From NCBI GenBank assembly GCA_002238645.1, contig MPMT01000036.1:1-49036 (forward strand): 49,036 bases of DNA, read 5' to 3'. Source of the DNA: Alphaproteobacteria bacterium bin52 (GTDB lineage: Bacteria; Pseudomonadota; Alphaproteobacteria; Thalassobaculales; Thalassobaculaceae). A program made the translations under genes and the position numbers. The notes under the pieces are model-generated. The model saw only the letters and a list, made by a program, of their open reading frames with translations. It did no database searches and was not told the DNA's origin. Position 1 is the first letter of the stretch. Each line of letters starts with the position of its first letter. Positions 26,864 through 35,908 of this stretch are shown here, piece after piece.

Positions 26864-26873
26864 GTGAGCGCGT

Positions 26874-27590
26874 ATGCTGTACGTGCTCGTGCTCGGTGTC
26901 TTCCTGTTCATCGGGCTTGGCCTGATCGGCTACTGGCTTCTCAACGCCGATCCCGCCCGCATCCGCCGCAGCCTGAAATGGGTCCTGCTCGCGCTGGCGG
27001 CAGGCGCGATCGCCGCCGTTGCCGTTCGCGGCAACGTCCATTTCCTGTGGTCGGCACTGCTGCTCGGCCTGCCGTTCCTCCTGCGTGCCCGGGCAGTGAG
27101 GAAGCATATGCGCAATGCCCAGCGGACTGCCGCCGGCCCCAGTCCCGGCCACAGCTCGACCGTGCGCACGGACTGGCTGGAAATGACGCTCGACCACGAC
27201 ACGGGCGATTTTGTCGGAACCGTGACCAGGGGCCAACACCAGGGTGCGACGCTCGAGTCGATGTCGCTCGCGCAGCTGCTCGACCTGCTGGGCGAGTGCC
27301 GCGAAGACCAGGAATCGGTGCGTCTGCTCCAGACATATCTCGACCGGGTCCACGGCGATACCTGGCGCGAGAACGCGCACGCCGGCCCCGGAGGCCCGGC
27401 AGCGGACGGCGACCGGATGACACGGGAGCAGGCACTGCACATTCTCGGACTCGAGGCGAGCGCCGGCGCCGAGGAGATCCGCGAGGCGCACCGGCGCCTG
27501 ATGCTCGCCAACCATCCGGACCGGGGCGGATCCACCTATCTCGCCTCGCAGATCAACCGGGCGAAGGAGACACTGCTGGGAGCGTTGTGA
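26874..27590 (+). CDS. Membrane-anchored DnaJ-domain protein
   Basis: 238 residues. Two or three hydrophobic helices occupy residues 1-75. A soluble linker follows, and a short J domain sits at the extreme C-terminus (MTREQALHILGLEASAGAE, then the HPD tripeptide in ANHPDRGG). This layout matches Tim14/DjlA-like alphaproteobacterial proteins, in which the J domain stimulates a DnaK-type Hsp70 near the inner membrane. The J domain lacks the glycine-rich and zinc-finger regions of true DnaJ. It is third in the mipZ, vWA-like, DnaJ gene group. Confidence 0.88.
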   Translation: MLYVLVLGVFLFIGLGLIGYWLLNADPARIRRSLKWVLLALAAGAIAAVAVRGNVHFLWSALLLGLPFLLRARAVRKHMRNAQRTAAGPSPGHSSTVRTDWLEMTLDHDTGDFVGTVTRGQHQGATLESMSLAQLLDLLGECREDQESVRLLQTYLDRVHGDTWRENAHAGPGGPAADGDRMTREQALHILGLEASAGAEEIREAHRRLMLANHPDRGGSTYLASQINRAKETLLGAL

Positions 27591-27686
27591 CCGGGCCTCC
27601 GGCTTGGCGCGACCGCGGCGTTATGGCATTACCCGCTCACGCGGCGCGATCCCCGCATCGTCACCACGTCCTTACCGGAGCAGCCG

Positions 27687-28556
27687 ATGCCCGTCCCGGT
27701 TCGCAAGGCCATCCTGCCGGTCGGCGGGCTCGGTACCCGGTTCCTGCCGGCAACGAAGTCCCTGCCCAAGGAAATGCTCCCGGTGGTCGACAAGCCGCTG
27801 ATCCAGTACGCGTTCGAGGAGGGCCGCGCCGCAGGCATCGAACAGTTCATGGTTGTGACCGGACGCGGCAAGCAGGCGATCGAGGATCATTTCGACCACG
27901 CGGTCGAGTTGCAGGACACCCTGGCCAGGCGCGGGCGGGCCACGGCGCTGCAGCTGGTCAGGGACAGCGTCCCCGTCCCCGGACAGGTCAGCTACACGCG
28001 CCAGCAGGATCCGCTCGGACTTGGTCACGCGGTCTGGTGCGCCCGTCACTTCATCGGCGACGAGCCGGTCGCCATCATCCTGCCGGACGATTTGATCATC
28101 GGCGAACCCGGTTGCCTGGCCCAGATGGTCGAGGCCTACCGGGAAACCGGCGGAACCGTGATCGCCGCAATGGAAGTCCCCGCCGAACAGGTCTCGAGCT
28201 ACGGCATCATCACGCCCGGCTGGACACGCGACGGGCTGGTCGAGGTCCGCGGACTGGTGGAGAAACCGGCCGCCGGCACGGCGCCGTCCCGGCTTGCGGT
28301 GATCGGCCGCTACATCGTGCAGGCATCGCTGTTCGCGCACCTGGAAGGACAGGAACCCGGGGCGGGCGGCGAGATCCAGATCACCGACGCGCTGACGCGC
28401 GAGATCGGCGCCGGGCCGTTCAATGCCCTGCTGTTTGAGGGCAGGCGGTTCGATTGCGGCGACAGGACCGGCTGGCTCGAGGCCAACATCGCCTGTGCCC
28501 TGCAGCGCGCGGACATGCGGCCCGCGGTCTCGGCCCTGCTCGCATCCTACGGTTGA
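27687..28556 (+). CDS. galU: UTP--glucose-1-phosphate uridylyltransferase
   Basis: 289 residues. The nucleotide-binding signature PVGGLGTRFLPATKSLPKEM, the substrate motif GLGHAVWCAR, ILPDDLI and VEKPAA are those of GalU. It makes UDP-glucose from UTP and glucose-1-phosphate in the cytoplasm. It is the first of a three-gene operon with ugd (13 bases downstream) and a phosphohexomutase, which together produce UDP-glucose and UDP-glucuronate for surface polysaccharides. Length is normal. Confidence 0.95.
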   Translation: MPVPVRKAILPVGGLGTRFLPATKSLPKEMLPVVDKPLIQYAFEEGRAAGIEQFMVVTGRGKQAIEDHFDHAVELQDTLARRGRATALQLVRDSVPVPGQVSYTRQQDPLGLGHAVWCARHFIGDEPVAIILPDDLIIGEPGCLAQMVEAYRETGGTVIAAMEVPAEQVSSYGIITPGWTRDGLVEVRGLVEKPAAGTAPSRLAVIGRYIVQASLFAHLEGQEPGAGGEIQITDALTREIGAGPFNALLFEGRRFDCGDRTGWLEANIACALQRADMRPAVSALLASYG

Positions 28557-28568
28557 GCGGAGCGCGGC

Positions 28569-29885
28569 ATGAACCTCTCCGTCGTGGGCGCAGGCTATGT
28601 CGGACTGGTCAGCGCCGCCTGTTTCTCCGAGTTCGGGGCCACCGTTACCTGCATCGACCGGGACCAGAACCGGATCGAGCTGCTGAACGGCGGCGGCATC
28701 CCGATCTTCGAGCCGGGGCTGGAACAGCTCGTCAGTGCCAACATGCGCGCCGGCCGGCTCACCTTCAGTACCGGCCTTGCCGAGGCGGTCGCGGCCGCCG
28801 ACGCCGTCTTCATCGCGGTCGGGACCCCGACCCGGCGCGGCGACGGCTACGCAGACCTCAGCCACGTCCATGCCGCTGCCCGGGGAATCGCCCCGGCCCT
28901 GAGCGGCTATACCGTCATCGTCACCAAGTCCACGGTGCCGGTTGGAACCGGCCGGGAGGTCGGCAGGCTGATCCGGGAACTGCGGCCCGATGCCGACTTC
29001 GACATCTGCTCCAACCCGGAGTTCCTGCGCGAAGGGGCCGCGATCACCGACTTCATGCGTCCGGACCGGATCGTCATCGGCAGCGAAACCGAGCGGTCCC
29101 GCCAGGTGATGCGGGAGATCTACCGGCCGCTGTTCCTGATCGAAACCCCGATCCTGTTCACCTCGCTCGAGACCAGCGAACTCATCAAGTACGCGGCGAA
29201 CGCCTTCCTCGCGACCAAGATCACCTACATCAACGAGATGGCGGACCTGTGCGAACGGGTGGGCGCCGATGTCCACGATGTCGCGCGCGGTATCGGCCTC
29301 GACGGACGTATCGGCGCCAAGTTCCTGCATCCCGGACCCGGCTACGGCGGCTCGTGCTTCCCCAAGGACACGCTGGCCCTGGTCCGGACCGCACGCGAGA
29401 GCGCATCGCCGCTCAGGATCGTCGAGACCGTGATCGACATCAACGACCGGCGCAAGGCCGGAATGGCCGGCCGAATCAGGGCAGCCTGCGGCGGCTGCCT
29501 CGAGGGCAAGACGATCGCGATCCTCGGCGTCACCTTCAAGCCGAATACCGACGACATGCGCGAGGCGCCGAGCCTCAGCATCATTCCCGCACTCCAGGCC
29601 GACGGTGCCCGGATCCGGGCCTATGATCCCCAGGGCATGCGGGAGGCGGGCGCGCTCCTTCCCGGAGTGGAGTGGTGCGACGATGCCTACGAGACAATGG
29701 ACGGTGCCGAGGCCGTCGCCCTGCTCACCGAGTGGAACGAGTTCCGCGGACTGGACCTCGAGCGCTGCAGGTCCCTGCTGGCCGAGCCGGTGATGGTCGA
29801 CCTGCGCAACATCTACAACCCCGACGACATGCACGCGGCCGGGTTTCGCTACAGTTGTGTCGGCCGTCCGGGCCAGGAATGGTGA
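28569..29885 (+). CDS. ugd: UDP-glucose 6-dehydrogenase
   Basis: 438 residues. The NAD-binding GAGYVGLVSAACF at the N-terminus, TKSTVPVGTG, NPEFLREGAAI and the catalytic-cysteine motif GYGGSCFPKDT (about residues 258-268) identify UDP-glucose/GDP-mannose dehydrogenase. It oxidises UDP-glucose to UDP-glucuronate with two NAD. Its TGA overlaps the start of the phosphohexomutase gene by seven bases, indicating coupled translation. Confidence 0.96.
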   Translation: MNLSVVGAGYVGLVSAACFSEFGATVTCIDRDQNRIELLNGGGIPIFEPGLEQLVSANMRAGRLTFSTGLAEAVAAADAVFIAVGTPTRRGDGYADLSHVHAAARGIAPALSGYTVIVTKSTVPVGTGREVGRLIRELRPDADFDICSNPEFLREGAAITDFMRPDRIVIGSETERSRQVMREIYRPLFLIETPILFTSLETSELIKYAANAFLATKITYINEMADLCERVGADVHDVARGIGLDGRIGAKFLHPGPGYGGSCFPKDTLALVRTARESASPLRIVETVIDINDRRKAGMAGRIRAACGGCLEGKTIAILGVTFKPNTDDMREAPSLSIIPALQADGARIRAYDPQGMREAGALLPGVEWCDDAYETMDGAEAVALLTEWNEFRGLDLERCRSLLAEPVMVDLRNIYNPDDMHAAGFRYSCVGRPGQEW

Positions 29886-31252
29886 CGCACCGGTTCGATC
29901 CGGCGATCCTGCGCGCAAACGACATCAGGGGCGTGGTGGGGCGTACGCTGCATACCGCGGACGCACGCGCCCTCGGCGAGGTCTTCGGCACCGTGATCCT
30001 GGAGCGCGGCGGCGGTGCGCTCGCCGTCGGCCGGGATGGCCGGACCAGTTCACCCGATCTCGAGGCAGCCCTGGTCACGGGCCTGGTCTCGACCGGTCTC
30101 ACCGTGCACCGGACCGGGACCTGTCCGTCGCCGGCACTCTACTTTGCGGTACATCACCTCGGGCTTGACGGTGGCGTCATGGTCACCGGGTCGCACAATC
30201 CGCCCGAGTACAACGGGTTCAAGATGATGGTCGGCGTCGAGCCGTTCTCCGGCAGCGACCTGGCGGAACGGACACGCCCGGGGACCCGTGCACCGGGACA
30301 GGGCCGGGTGTGCGAGGCTGAAGTCATCGGTCCCTGGACCAGGCGCCTGCGGGACGGGCTCGACATAAGTCCCGCGCTGCACGTGGTCTGGGACTGTGGC
30401 AACGGGGCAGCGGGTCCGGCGCTCGCGGAGCTGTGCCGTACCCTTCCGGGGCAACACCGGATCCTGTTCGACGAGGTCGACGGACGGTTTCCCAACCATC
30501 ATCCGGACCCGACGGTCGCGGCGAACCTGGCACAGCTCGCAACGGAAGTACGCCTGTGTCACGCCGACCTCGGCATTGCGTTCGATGGTGACGCCGACCG
30601 CATCGGAGTGGTGGACGAGACCGGAACAATCCTGCCCGGCGACCTGCTGCTGGCGCTGTTTGCCGAAGAGGTGCTGCGCGAGCATCCCAGGAGCACCGTC
30701 ATTGCCGACGTGAAGGCCAGCCAGGTGCTGTTCGACCGGATCACCGAACTGGGCGGCAAGGCGGTGATGTGGCCGAGCGGCCATGCGCTGGTCAGGCGAA
30801 GGATGGCCGAGACCGGAGCCGTGCTCGCGGGCGAACTCAGCGGTCACATCTTCTTCGCCGACCGGTATTACGGGTTTGACGACGCCTTCTACGCCGCGCT
30901 CAGGCTTCTCGAGATCCTGGGGCGGCGTCACGCGCCGCTCTCGGAATTCCGTGACGGTCTTCCCCGCCTTGCCAACTCCCCGGAACTCCGGTTTCCCTGC
31001 CCGGACGAACGCAAGCTCGCGGTGGTCGACGACATTCGCGCCCGACTTGCGCCGCGGCGGGATATCGAGATCTGCACGATCGACGGCGTGCGGGTGCGCA
31101 GTGCTGACGGGTGGTGGCTGCTGCGGGCATCGAATACGCAGGACGCGCTGGTGGCACGGCTCGAGGCGGCGGACAGCGACGGTCTCGCACGGCTTCACGC
31201 GGAACTTTCGGAACTGCTGTCGCGCGCGGGCCTGACCCTGCCCGGACCCTGA
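29879..31252 (+). CDS. Phosphomannomutase/phosphoglucomutase
   Basis: 457 residues. The phosphoserine loop MVTGSHNPPEYNG, the metal-binding FDGDADRIG, the sugar-binding GELSGHIFF and the phosphate-binding RASNTQ near the C-terminus are all present, so the four domains are complete. It interconverts hexose 6- and 1-phosphates, feeding GalU (from glucose-1-phosphate) or GDP-mannose synthesis. It could start at ATG 29879 or GTG 29882, both overlapping the ugd stop. It ends directly against the stop of the convergent carboxypeptidase gene with no bases between. Confidence 0.93.
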   Translation: MVTHRFDPAILRANDIRGVVGRTLHTADARALGEVFGTVILERGGGALAVGRDGRTSSPDLEAALVTGLVSTGLTVHRTGTCPSPALYFAVHHLGLDGGVMVTGSHNPPEYNGFKMMVGVEPFSGSDLAERTRPGTRAPGQGRVCEAEVIGPWTRRLRDGLDISPALHVVWDCGNGAAGPALAELCRTLPGQHRILFDEVDGRFPNHHPDPTVAANLAQLATEVRLCHADLGIAFDGDADRIGVVDETGTILPGDLLLALFAEEVLREHPRSTVIADVKASQVLFDRITELGGKAVMWPSGHALVRRRMAETGAVLAGELSGHIFFADRYYGFDDAFYAALRLLEILGRRHAPLSEFRDGLPRLANSPELRFPCPDERKLAVVDDIRARLAPRRDIEICTIDGVRVRSADGWWLLRASNTQDALVARLEAADSDGLARLHAELSELLSRAGLTLPGP

Positions 31253-32554
31253 TCAGTCGGTTGGAATCGCGGCGACCGAGACAACCCCTGCGCGCACCGG
31301 CGCGCACGGCAGGCCGCGATTGCGCAGGACGGTGCAAATGGTCCGGGCCTCGCCTTCGCTGAAGCCGAGCACCCGGGCGCGGAACACCGGTCCGTCACTG
31401 CCCTGGATCCGGTCAACCCGGAAGTGATGCTGGTCCGCCCTCTTGCCGAAGACGAGCCGGGCAACTCCGATGACGGCGTGAGCCGCCGGCGCACTGGAGT
31501 AGGCGCCGACCTGGACCGACCAGCGGCCCTGCAGACCGGCCGGAGCGGCAGCATGCCTGGTGTCAGTTCCGGGCCGCAGCTGCGGCAACACGATCCCGTC
31601 GACCCGGGACGGCGCGGGGCGCGGAACCGGGGCGGTCAGGGCACGCGCGACCAGGACCGGCGGCGGCGGTGCGCCGCGCACTCTCACAACCGGGAGCGGC
31701 GGGACCCGTTGCGCCGACGACCGGGATGCCGCCTTGAAACCGGAGTCCAGGATCTTGGCCATGTGGCGGTTCCGCCGTCCGGCGGTCTTGCCACCGAACA
31801 CGATGGCGACCAGGTGCTGGCCGTTGCGGCGGACCGAGGACATCAGGTTGAAACCGGACGCACGGATGTACCCTGTCTTGATGCCGTCCGTACCGGAGTA
31901 CTTCTTCAGAAGGGCGTTATGGTTCTTGAAGGTCCGTCCCTTGTACTTCAGCGTCCTGGTCTTGAAGAAGTGGTAGTATTGCGGAAAATGTCTTTGAACC
32001 AGCACCGCCAGCAGGGCCATGTCGCGAGCGGTGCTCTTCTGGTGCCGGTTCGGCAGGCCGGAGGCATTGCGGAACGTGGTACGGGACATGCCGAGTTCCC
32101 GGGCCCGCATTGTCATTGCCCTGCCGAACTTCGACTCGCTCCCGGAATGGTTCTCCGCGATCAGCGTGGCAACGTCGTTGGCCGACCGGACGACCAGGGC
32201 GCGAATCGCGGTTCGCACCGGCAGATACGACCCGGCCTTGAGCCCGAGCCGGGTCGCCGGCTGGCCCGCTGCCCGCTTCGAAACCTTGAGCCTGGTATCG
32301 AGCGTCCACCCGCCGCTCTCCAGCTTGTCGAACACCATGTAGAGCGTCATGACCTTGGTCAGTGACGCCGGATATCGCAGGTCATCGGCGTGGCGCGCGC
32401 GGTACACCTCGCCGGTCCGCGCATCCATCACCAGCGACGCGTACCGCGCATGGCTGTCCGACGGCACGAGAAAGAGCAAAGCCGCCAGCACCGGCAGGGG
32501 CCGGAGCATGGTCCGCAGGATCCCGGACCTTTTGCGTCGCGCAGGTGTTGTCAC
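31253..32554 (-). CDS. D-alanyl-D-alanine carboxypeptidase with C-terminal SPOR domain
   Basis: 433 residues. A signal peptide (basic start, hydrophobic LPVLAALLFLV, cleavage after SHA near residue 36) is followed by the penicillin-binding fold with SLTK (residues 64-67), SAN (124-126) and KTG (226-228). A Pro/Arg-rich linker (about 275-340) leads to a C-terminal SPOR domain (QVGAYSSAPAAHA) that binds denuded glycan strands at the division septum. The enzyme trims the terminal D-Ala of peptidoglycan in the periplasm. The start is a GTG with GAAGGTG upstream. An in-frame ATG 15 codons later is a less likely start because it would remove the basic N-region. Confidence 0.92.
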   Translation of the reverse strand: MTTPARRKRSGILRTMLRPLPVLAALLFLVPSDSHARYASLVMDARTGEVYRARHADDLRYPASLTKVMTLYMVFDKLESGGWTLDTRLKVSKRAAGQPATRLGLKAGSYLPVRTAIRALVVRSANDVATLIAENHSGSESKFGRAMTMRARELGMSRTTFRNASGLPNRHQKSTARDMALLAVLVQRHFPQYYHFFKTRTLKYKGRTFKNHNALLKKYSGTDGIKTGYIRASGFNLMSSVRRNGQHLVAIVFGGKTAGRRNRHMAKILDSGFKAASRSSAQRVPPLPVVRVRGAPPPPVLVARALTAPVPRPAPSRVDGIVLPQLRPGTDTRHAAAPAGLQGRWSVQVGAYSSAPAAHAVIGVARLVFGKRADQHHFRVDRIQGSDGPVFRARVLGFSEGEARTICTVLRNRGLPCAPVRAGVVSVAAIPTD

Positions 32555-33690
32555 GTTTCACACCTTCATTGCAGTGCGCCCGCTCCGGCCGGCGGAAGCA
32601 CCACAGCTGCTACCCCTCAACCGGAATGTGAAGGATACGTCACAACTGTCTGTCGCAAAAGCCCTTGCAAGCAGCAGGTACATGAAGGAACCCCGATTCC
32701 GGCCCTCGGGGCAGGCAAGTGTCGCCGAAACCCGGCCTGGAATCGACCGTCATGACGGGATCAGGCACGCCTCCTGCGACGTACCACCCGGCCTGGCCAG
32801 CCGGTCACGATCGTCGCGGGTTCCCGGCCTCCCTGCCTCATGGCGCCGCTCACATCCATGAAATTCACCCGTTAGCATCCGGATGGCGGCAGGCAGGGTC
32901 TCCTCCGTGAACCCTCCGGACTCGCCAGGCTCGTGAACCTGAATCGGGTCGAAATGCTGCCGGCTCTTCCGGTTCGCGCGCAGGTTGCGGCATATCCGGG
33001 CCTGAATTCAGCTTTCGGGGCTTGAAGGATGTACCTCGGAGAGGCTCTGGAAGCGAAGCCGTCCGACCAGCCAGTCAAGAGTGCGTACGCAAGGCTCCAG
33101 CCCTTACCGATGCAGCTGCACAAAGCGCGCCTGTGACTTCCGGCATCGAGCCTGCACCACCTTTCGCACGAAAAGCAGCCAATCCATGTTCTCGACCGTG
33201 ATTTCCCGGCCTATTTTTCGAGGCTCGCCCTCCCTCGCACACACGTGTGTTCACCAACGCTCTCAATCACCTAGATGCTAGCCACGCAACCTGAACAAGA
33301 GACAGTCAACCACCGACCCGCGAAGCGGCTTCCCCATCAGGTGCATGAACCGGCGGGTGCCAGTCGCGCTCTCAACCCCTATATATGCCCACGCCCGATC
33401 ATTTACGCATGCAATACTCCACAGAGCCTCGCATTTGTCTTTGTCCTTATCCAATGTATGGTACCGTCCCTGTTTTGCGCCTACGGTTTGGAACCCGAGA
33501 CAGTAGCCAATGACCCACCCAGACGCCGCCATCCAGAGCCTGACTCTCAGCCCCGCCAGCATGCTCATCTGAAGGATCTTGCCGACAGCACGTCACCACA
33601 CACCAACTTTGCAGGACAATTCACATGACACTATTGGCCCCAATGATCTAGACCAAATGGCCCTTTGATGAGTTTGACGTAAGCATTAGC
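32555..33690. other. 1.1 kb gap, left flank of the AT-rich gtr island
   Basis: No gene is recognised. The first few hundred bases are GC-rich and carry the promoter side of the carboxypeptidase gene. From about 33.1 kb the composition falls toward that of the gtr genes. Minus-strand frame 33278-33568 is open but has no ribosome-binding site and no family resemblance. Confidence 0.4.
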
Positions 33691-34635
33691 ATGCACACAT
33701 CCGACCTATCCATCGTCATTCCGTTTTACAATGAGTTTGACAATGTCGCGTTACTCTTTTCGCGCTTGACACCTGTCGTGAACTCACTCGCCCTTGATTG
33801 TGAAATTATTTGCGTTGATGACGGAAGTACAGACAATACACTATCGGCACTTATTTCTGCCCGCAAAAACGACCCCAGAATAAGGATCATTCGCCTCTCA
33901 CGTAATTTTGGCAAGGAGGCCGCAATTACTGCTGGACTACAGGCCGCGAGCAAGCAACACGTTCTCCTCATGGATGGTGACCTTCAACACCCTCCTGAAC
34001 TTCTTCCGGACATGCTGCGAATTCAAGCCAATGGTATTGACGTTGTGTTTGGTTTACGACGTTCACGAAAAACTGATGGCCGATTACGCAGCACACTTAC
34101 GGCCATATTTTATCGCATTCTTTCCATCACATCGGAAATCTCAATACCAGCCAATGCTGGTGACTTTCGCCTGATGTCGCGGCGCGTGGTAGACGCTTTA
34201 AACTCATTGCCTGAGCAAGATCGGTTCATGAAGGGCCTGTACGCGTGGGTAGGCTATTCACAACAAGCGATAGTCTATGATGTTGAAACTAGACCATCCG
34301 GCGTCAGCAAATGGTCATTCTCCAACCTATTCATTTACGCTTGGAATGGCATTATTTCTTTTAGTGCAATGCCGCTGAGGATTTGGTCTGTTATTGGCGC
34401 TTGCGTTGCTATGCTTGCACTTTCCTATGCCATTTGGATTGGGATTACGACCGTACTATATGGGCGAGATGTTCCCGGTTATGCAACCCTTGCTGTCGCA
34501 ATATTTTTTCTCGGAGGTTTACAGCTTCTCAGCATAGGGGTGCTTGGCGAATATGTAGCCCACATCTTCAGAGAAACCAAACGACGGCCGCAGTTTGTTG
34601 TGGAGAAAGAAATTGGATTTGAAGGTAAGAAGTGA
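33691..34635 (+). CDS. gtrB: GtrB-type bactoprenol glucosyltransferase (GT2 family)
   Basis: 314 residues. The GT2 catalytic domain has VIPFYNEFDNV, CVDDGSTDNT, LSRNFGKEAAITAGL and DGDLQHPPELL (DxD metal site), and QDRFMKGLYAWVGY is typical of GtrB/DPM1-like enzymes. Two C-terminal membrane helices follow (residues about 225-290). It transfers glucose from UDP-glucose to undecaprenyl phosphate on the cytoplasmic face. GalU upstream would supply the donor. The gene is AT-richer than its neighbours (29 of 60 G or C in one line), consistent with acquisition. The stop overlaps the gtrA start by four bases. Confidence 0.88.
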   Translation: MHTSDLSIVIPFYNEFDNVALLFSRLTPVVNSLALDCEIICVDDGSTDNTLSALISARKNDPRIRIIRLSRNFGKEAAITAGLQAASKQHVLLMDGDLQHPPELLPDMLRIQANGIDVVFGLRRSRKTDGRLRSTLTAIFYRILSITSEISIPANAGDFRLMSRRVVDALNSLPEQDRFMKGLYAWVGYSQQAIVYDVETRPSGVSKWSFSNLFIYAWNGIISFSAMPLRIWSVIGACVAMLALSYAIWIGITTVLYGRDVPGYATLAVAIFFLGGLQLLSIGVLGEYVAHIFRETKRRPQFVVEKEIGFEGKK

Positions 34636-35030
34636 ATACCGATCTTGGCCATGACATCACGCGCATTATCCGGTTTGGACTTGTTGGACTGACTGCAACA
34701 ATGACACACGGGGTAATTTTGTGGATACTCGTCGAAAGCGCTTATCTGCACGCCTCAGAAGCCACCGTTGTTGGGTTCCTGGTCGCCTTTTTTGTCTCTT
34801 ACTATGGGCATTTCTATTTCACATTTCAATCCAACCAAGCACATCAGCGTGCATTGCCCAGATTTACGCTAACGGCCAGTGTCGGAGCCGGCTTGAATTG
34901 GATGATATTCTTCGTGGCCGTTGACATTCTTGCCTGGCATTACTGGTTTGCATTCTTGACTGCAATTTGCACGGTTCCCTTCCTAGTTTATGTCATGTCC
35001 AAACGTCTCGCGTTTGACCCAGGCAGTTAG
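34632..35030 (+). CDS. gtrA: GtrA-family flippase-like membrane protein
   Basis: 132 residues with four predicted membrane helices and the conserved opening IIRFGLVGLTATMTHG, matching GtrA/DPMS3-like proteins. GtrA proteins are thought to flip bactoprenol-linked glucose to the periplasm. The start is a GTG overlapping the gtrB TGA (GTGA), so translation is coupled. AT-rich like gtrB. Confidence 0.88.
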   Translation: MNTDLGHDITRIIRFGLVGLTATMTHGVILWILVESAYLHASEATVVGFLVAFFVSYYGHFYFTFQSNQAHQRALPRFTLTASVGAGLNWMIFFVAVDILAWHYWFAFLTAICTVPFLVYVMSKRLAFDPGS

Positions 35031-35908
35031 GTTTGAGGCGGAGATTTGGGCACGGCTGTTGGGGGTCGGAGAAAGCAGTGGTCACAGGAACACAAGGCAT
35101 GGAACCAAATCCTCACCTGTCCGCCTATCCCCTCGCCGGCATTGACCGTACAACCCGGATGAGGTTCCCGCCGGGTACCGTAGATACTCCTATTGACGGC
35201 CCTTTCATGCGTGATGGTCCGTTTACCGGCGATCGGTCCCTCGCGGGATTGAGACTCGCTGAGCGCAAAACCTCTGCGATCGGCGCTGTTCTCGATGAGT
35301 CACCTGGCCGCAGGCGAGGTATCAGGCTGCGGGCGCCCATCCATCATTCGAGCCCTCGCGCATTCAATGCCGGTACATGTGTGACACGGCTATGCCACGC
35401 ATCACCCCTTCGCTTCACCAGTAACAGATCGCGCTCTGTTCTTCGAGCCCTTATTCAAGATCATCAAGAAGTTCTAGGGCTTTCTCGATCACTTAACAGA
35501 TATCGATACGGCGTCCGCGTATTGCCGGTCGTTCATTTCCGGTACGACACCAGGACGATTACGACGGGAACAAGCCCGTCGTGCCCTATGACGTCCGTCA
35601 TCGCCCCACCCGAAATATCCCTGCGGACAACGAACACCCACTCAGCATGGCATGCCCGCGGTTCTCAAAGCATTTTCTGCACGGAACCCCAGGCTTCAAA
35701 CCCGATCTCAACGGCCCCGGCTTACTCCGCCGACCGTGAGGAGACAGACATGGGGAAACTCGCTTTGCGGCTCGGCATTTAGCGTGCAGCCGATGATTCC
35801 ATCTTGTCGACGTCCTTGTCGCCTCCCTTTTCGAGACTCACCAGTCCAGAGACTTGAAAAAGTATCAATTATCAACCTGCTCTTTACCTGCGACTTCGGA
35901 GTGCCCTC
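35031..35908. other. 878-base gap between gtrA and the gtrC-like gene
   Basis: A 249-codon plus-strand frame (35033-35782) is open but its translation is Arg/Thr/Ser-rich, lacks a clear start signal, and shows no family pattern. The base composition is closer to the genome average than to the flanking gtr genes. It may be decayed DNA inserted into, or left behind in, a former three-gene gtr operon. Confidence 0.4.

Noticed and set aside
27672..29918. Minus-strand open frame of 748 codons
   Set aside because: It lies opposite galU and ugd, which are certain, and arises from their GC-rich third codon positions.
33278..33568. Minus-strand open frame of 96 codons in the left flank of the gtr island
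   Set aside because: It has no ribosome-binding site before the ATG and no family pattern, and the region shows no other coding signal.
35033..35782. Plus-strand open frame of 249 codons between gtrA and the gtrC-like gene
   Set aside because: The translation is Arg/Ser/Thr-rich with no recognisable domain, no convincing start signal, and composition unlike neighbouring gtr genes.
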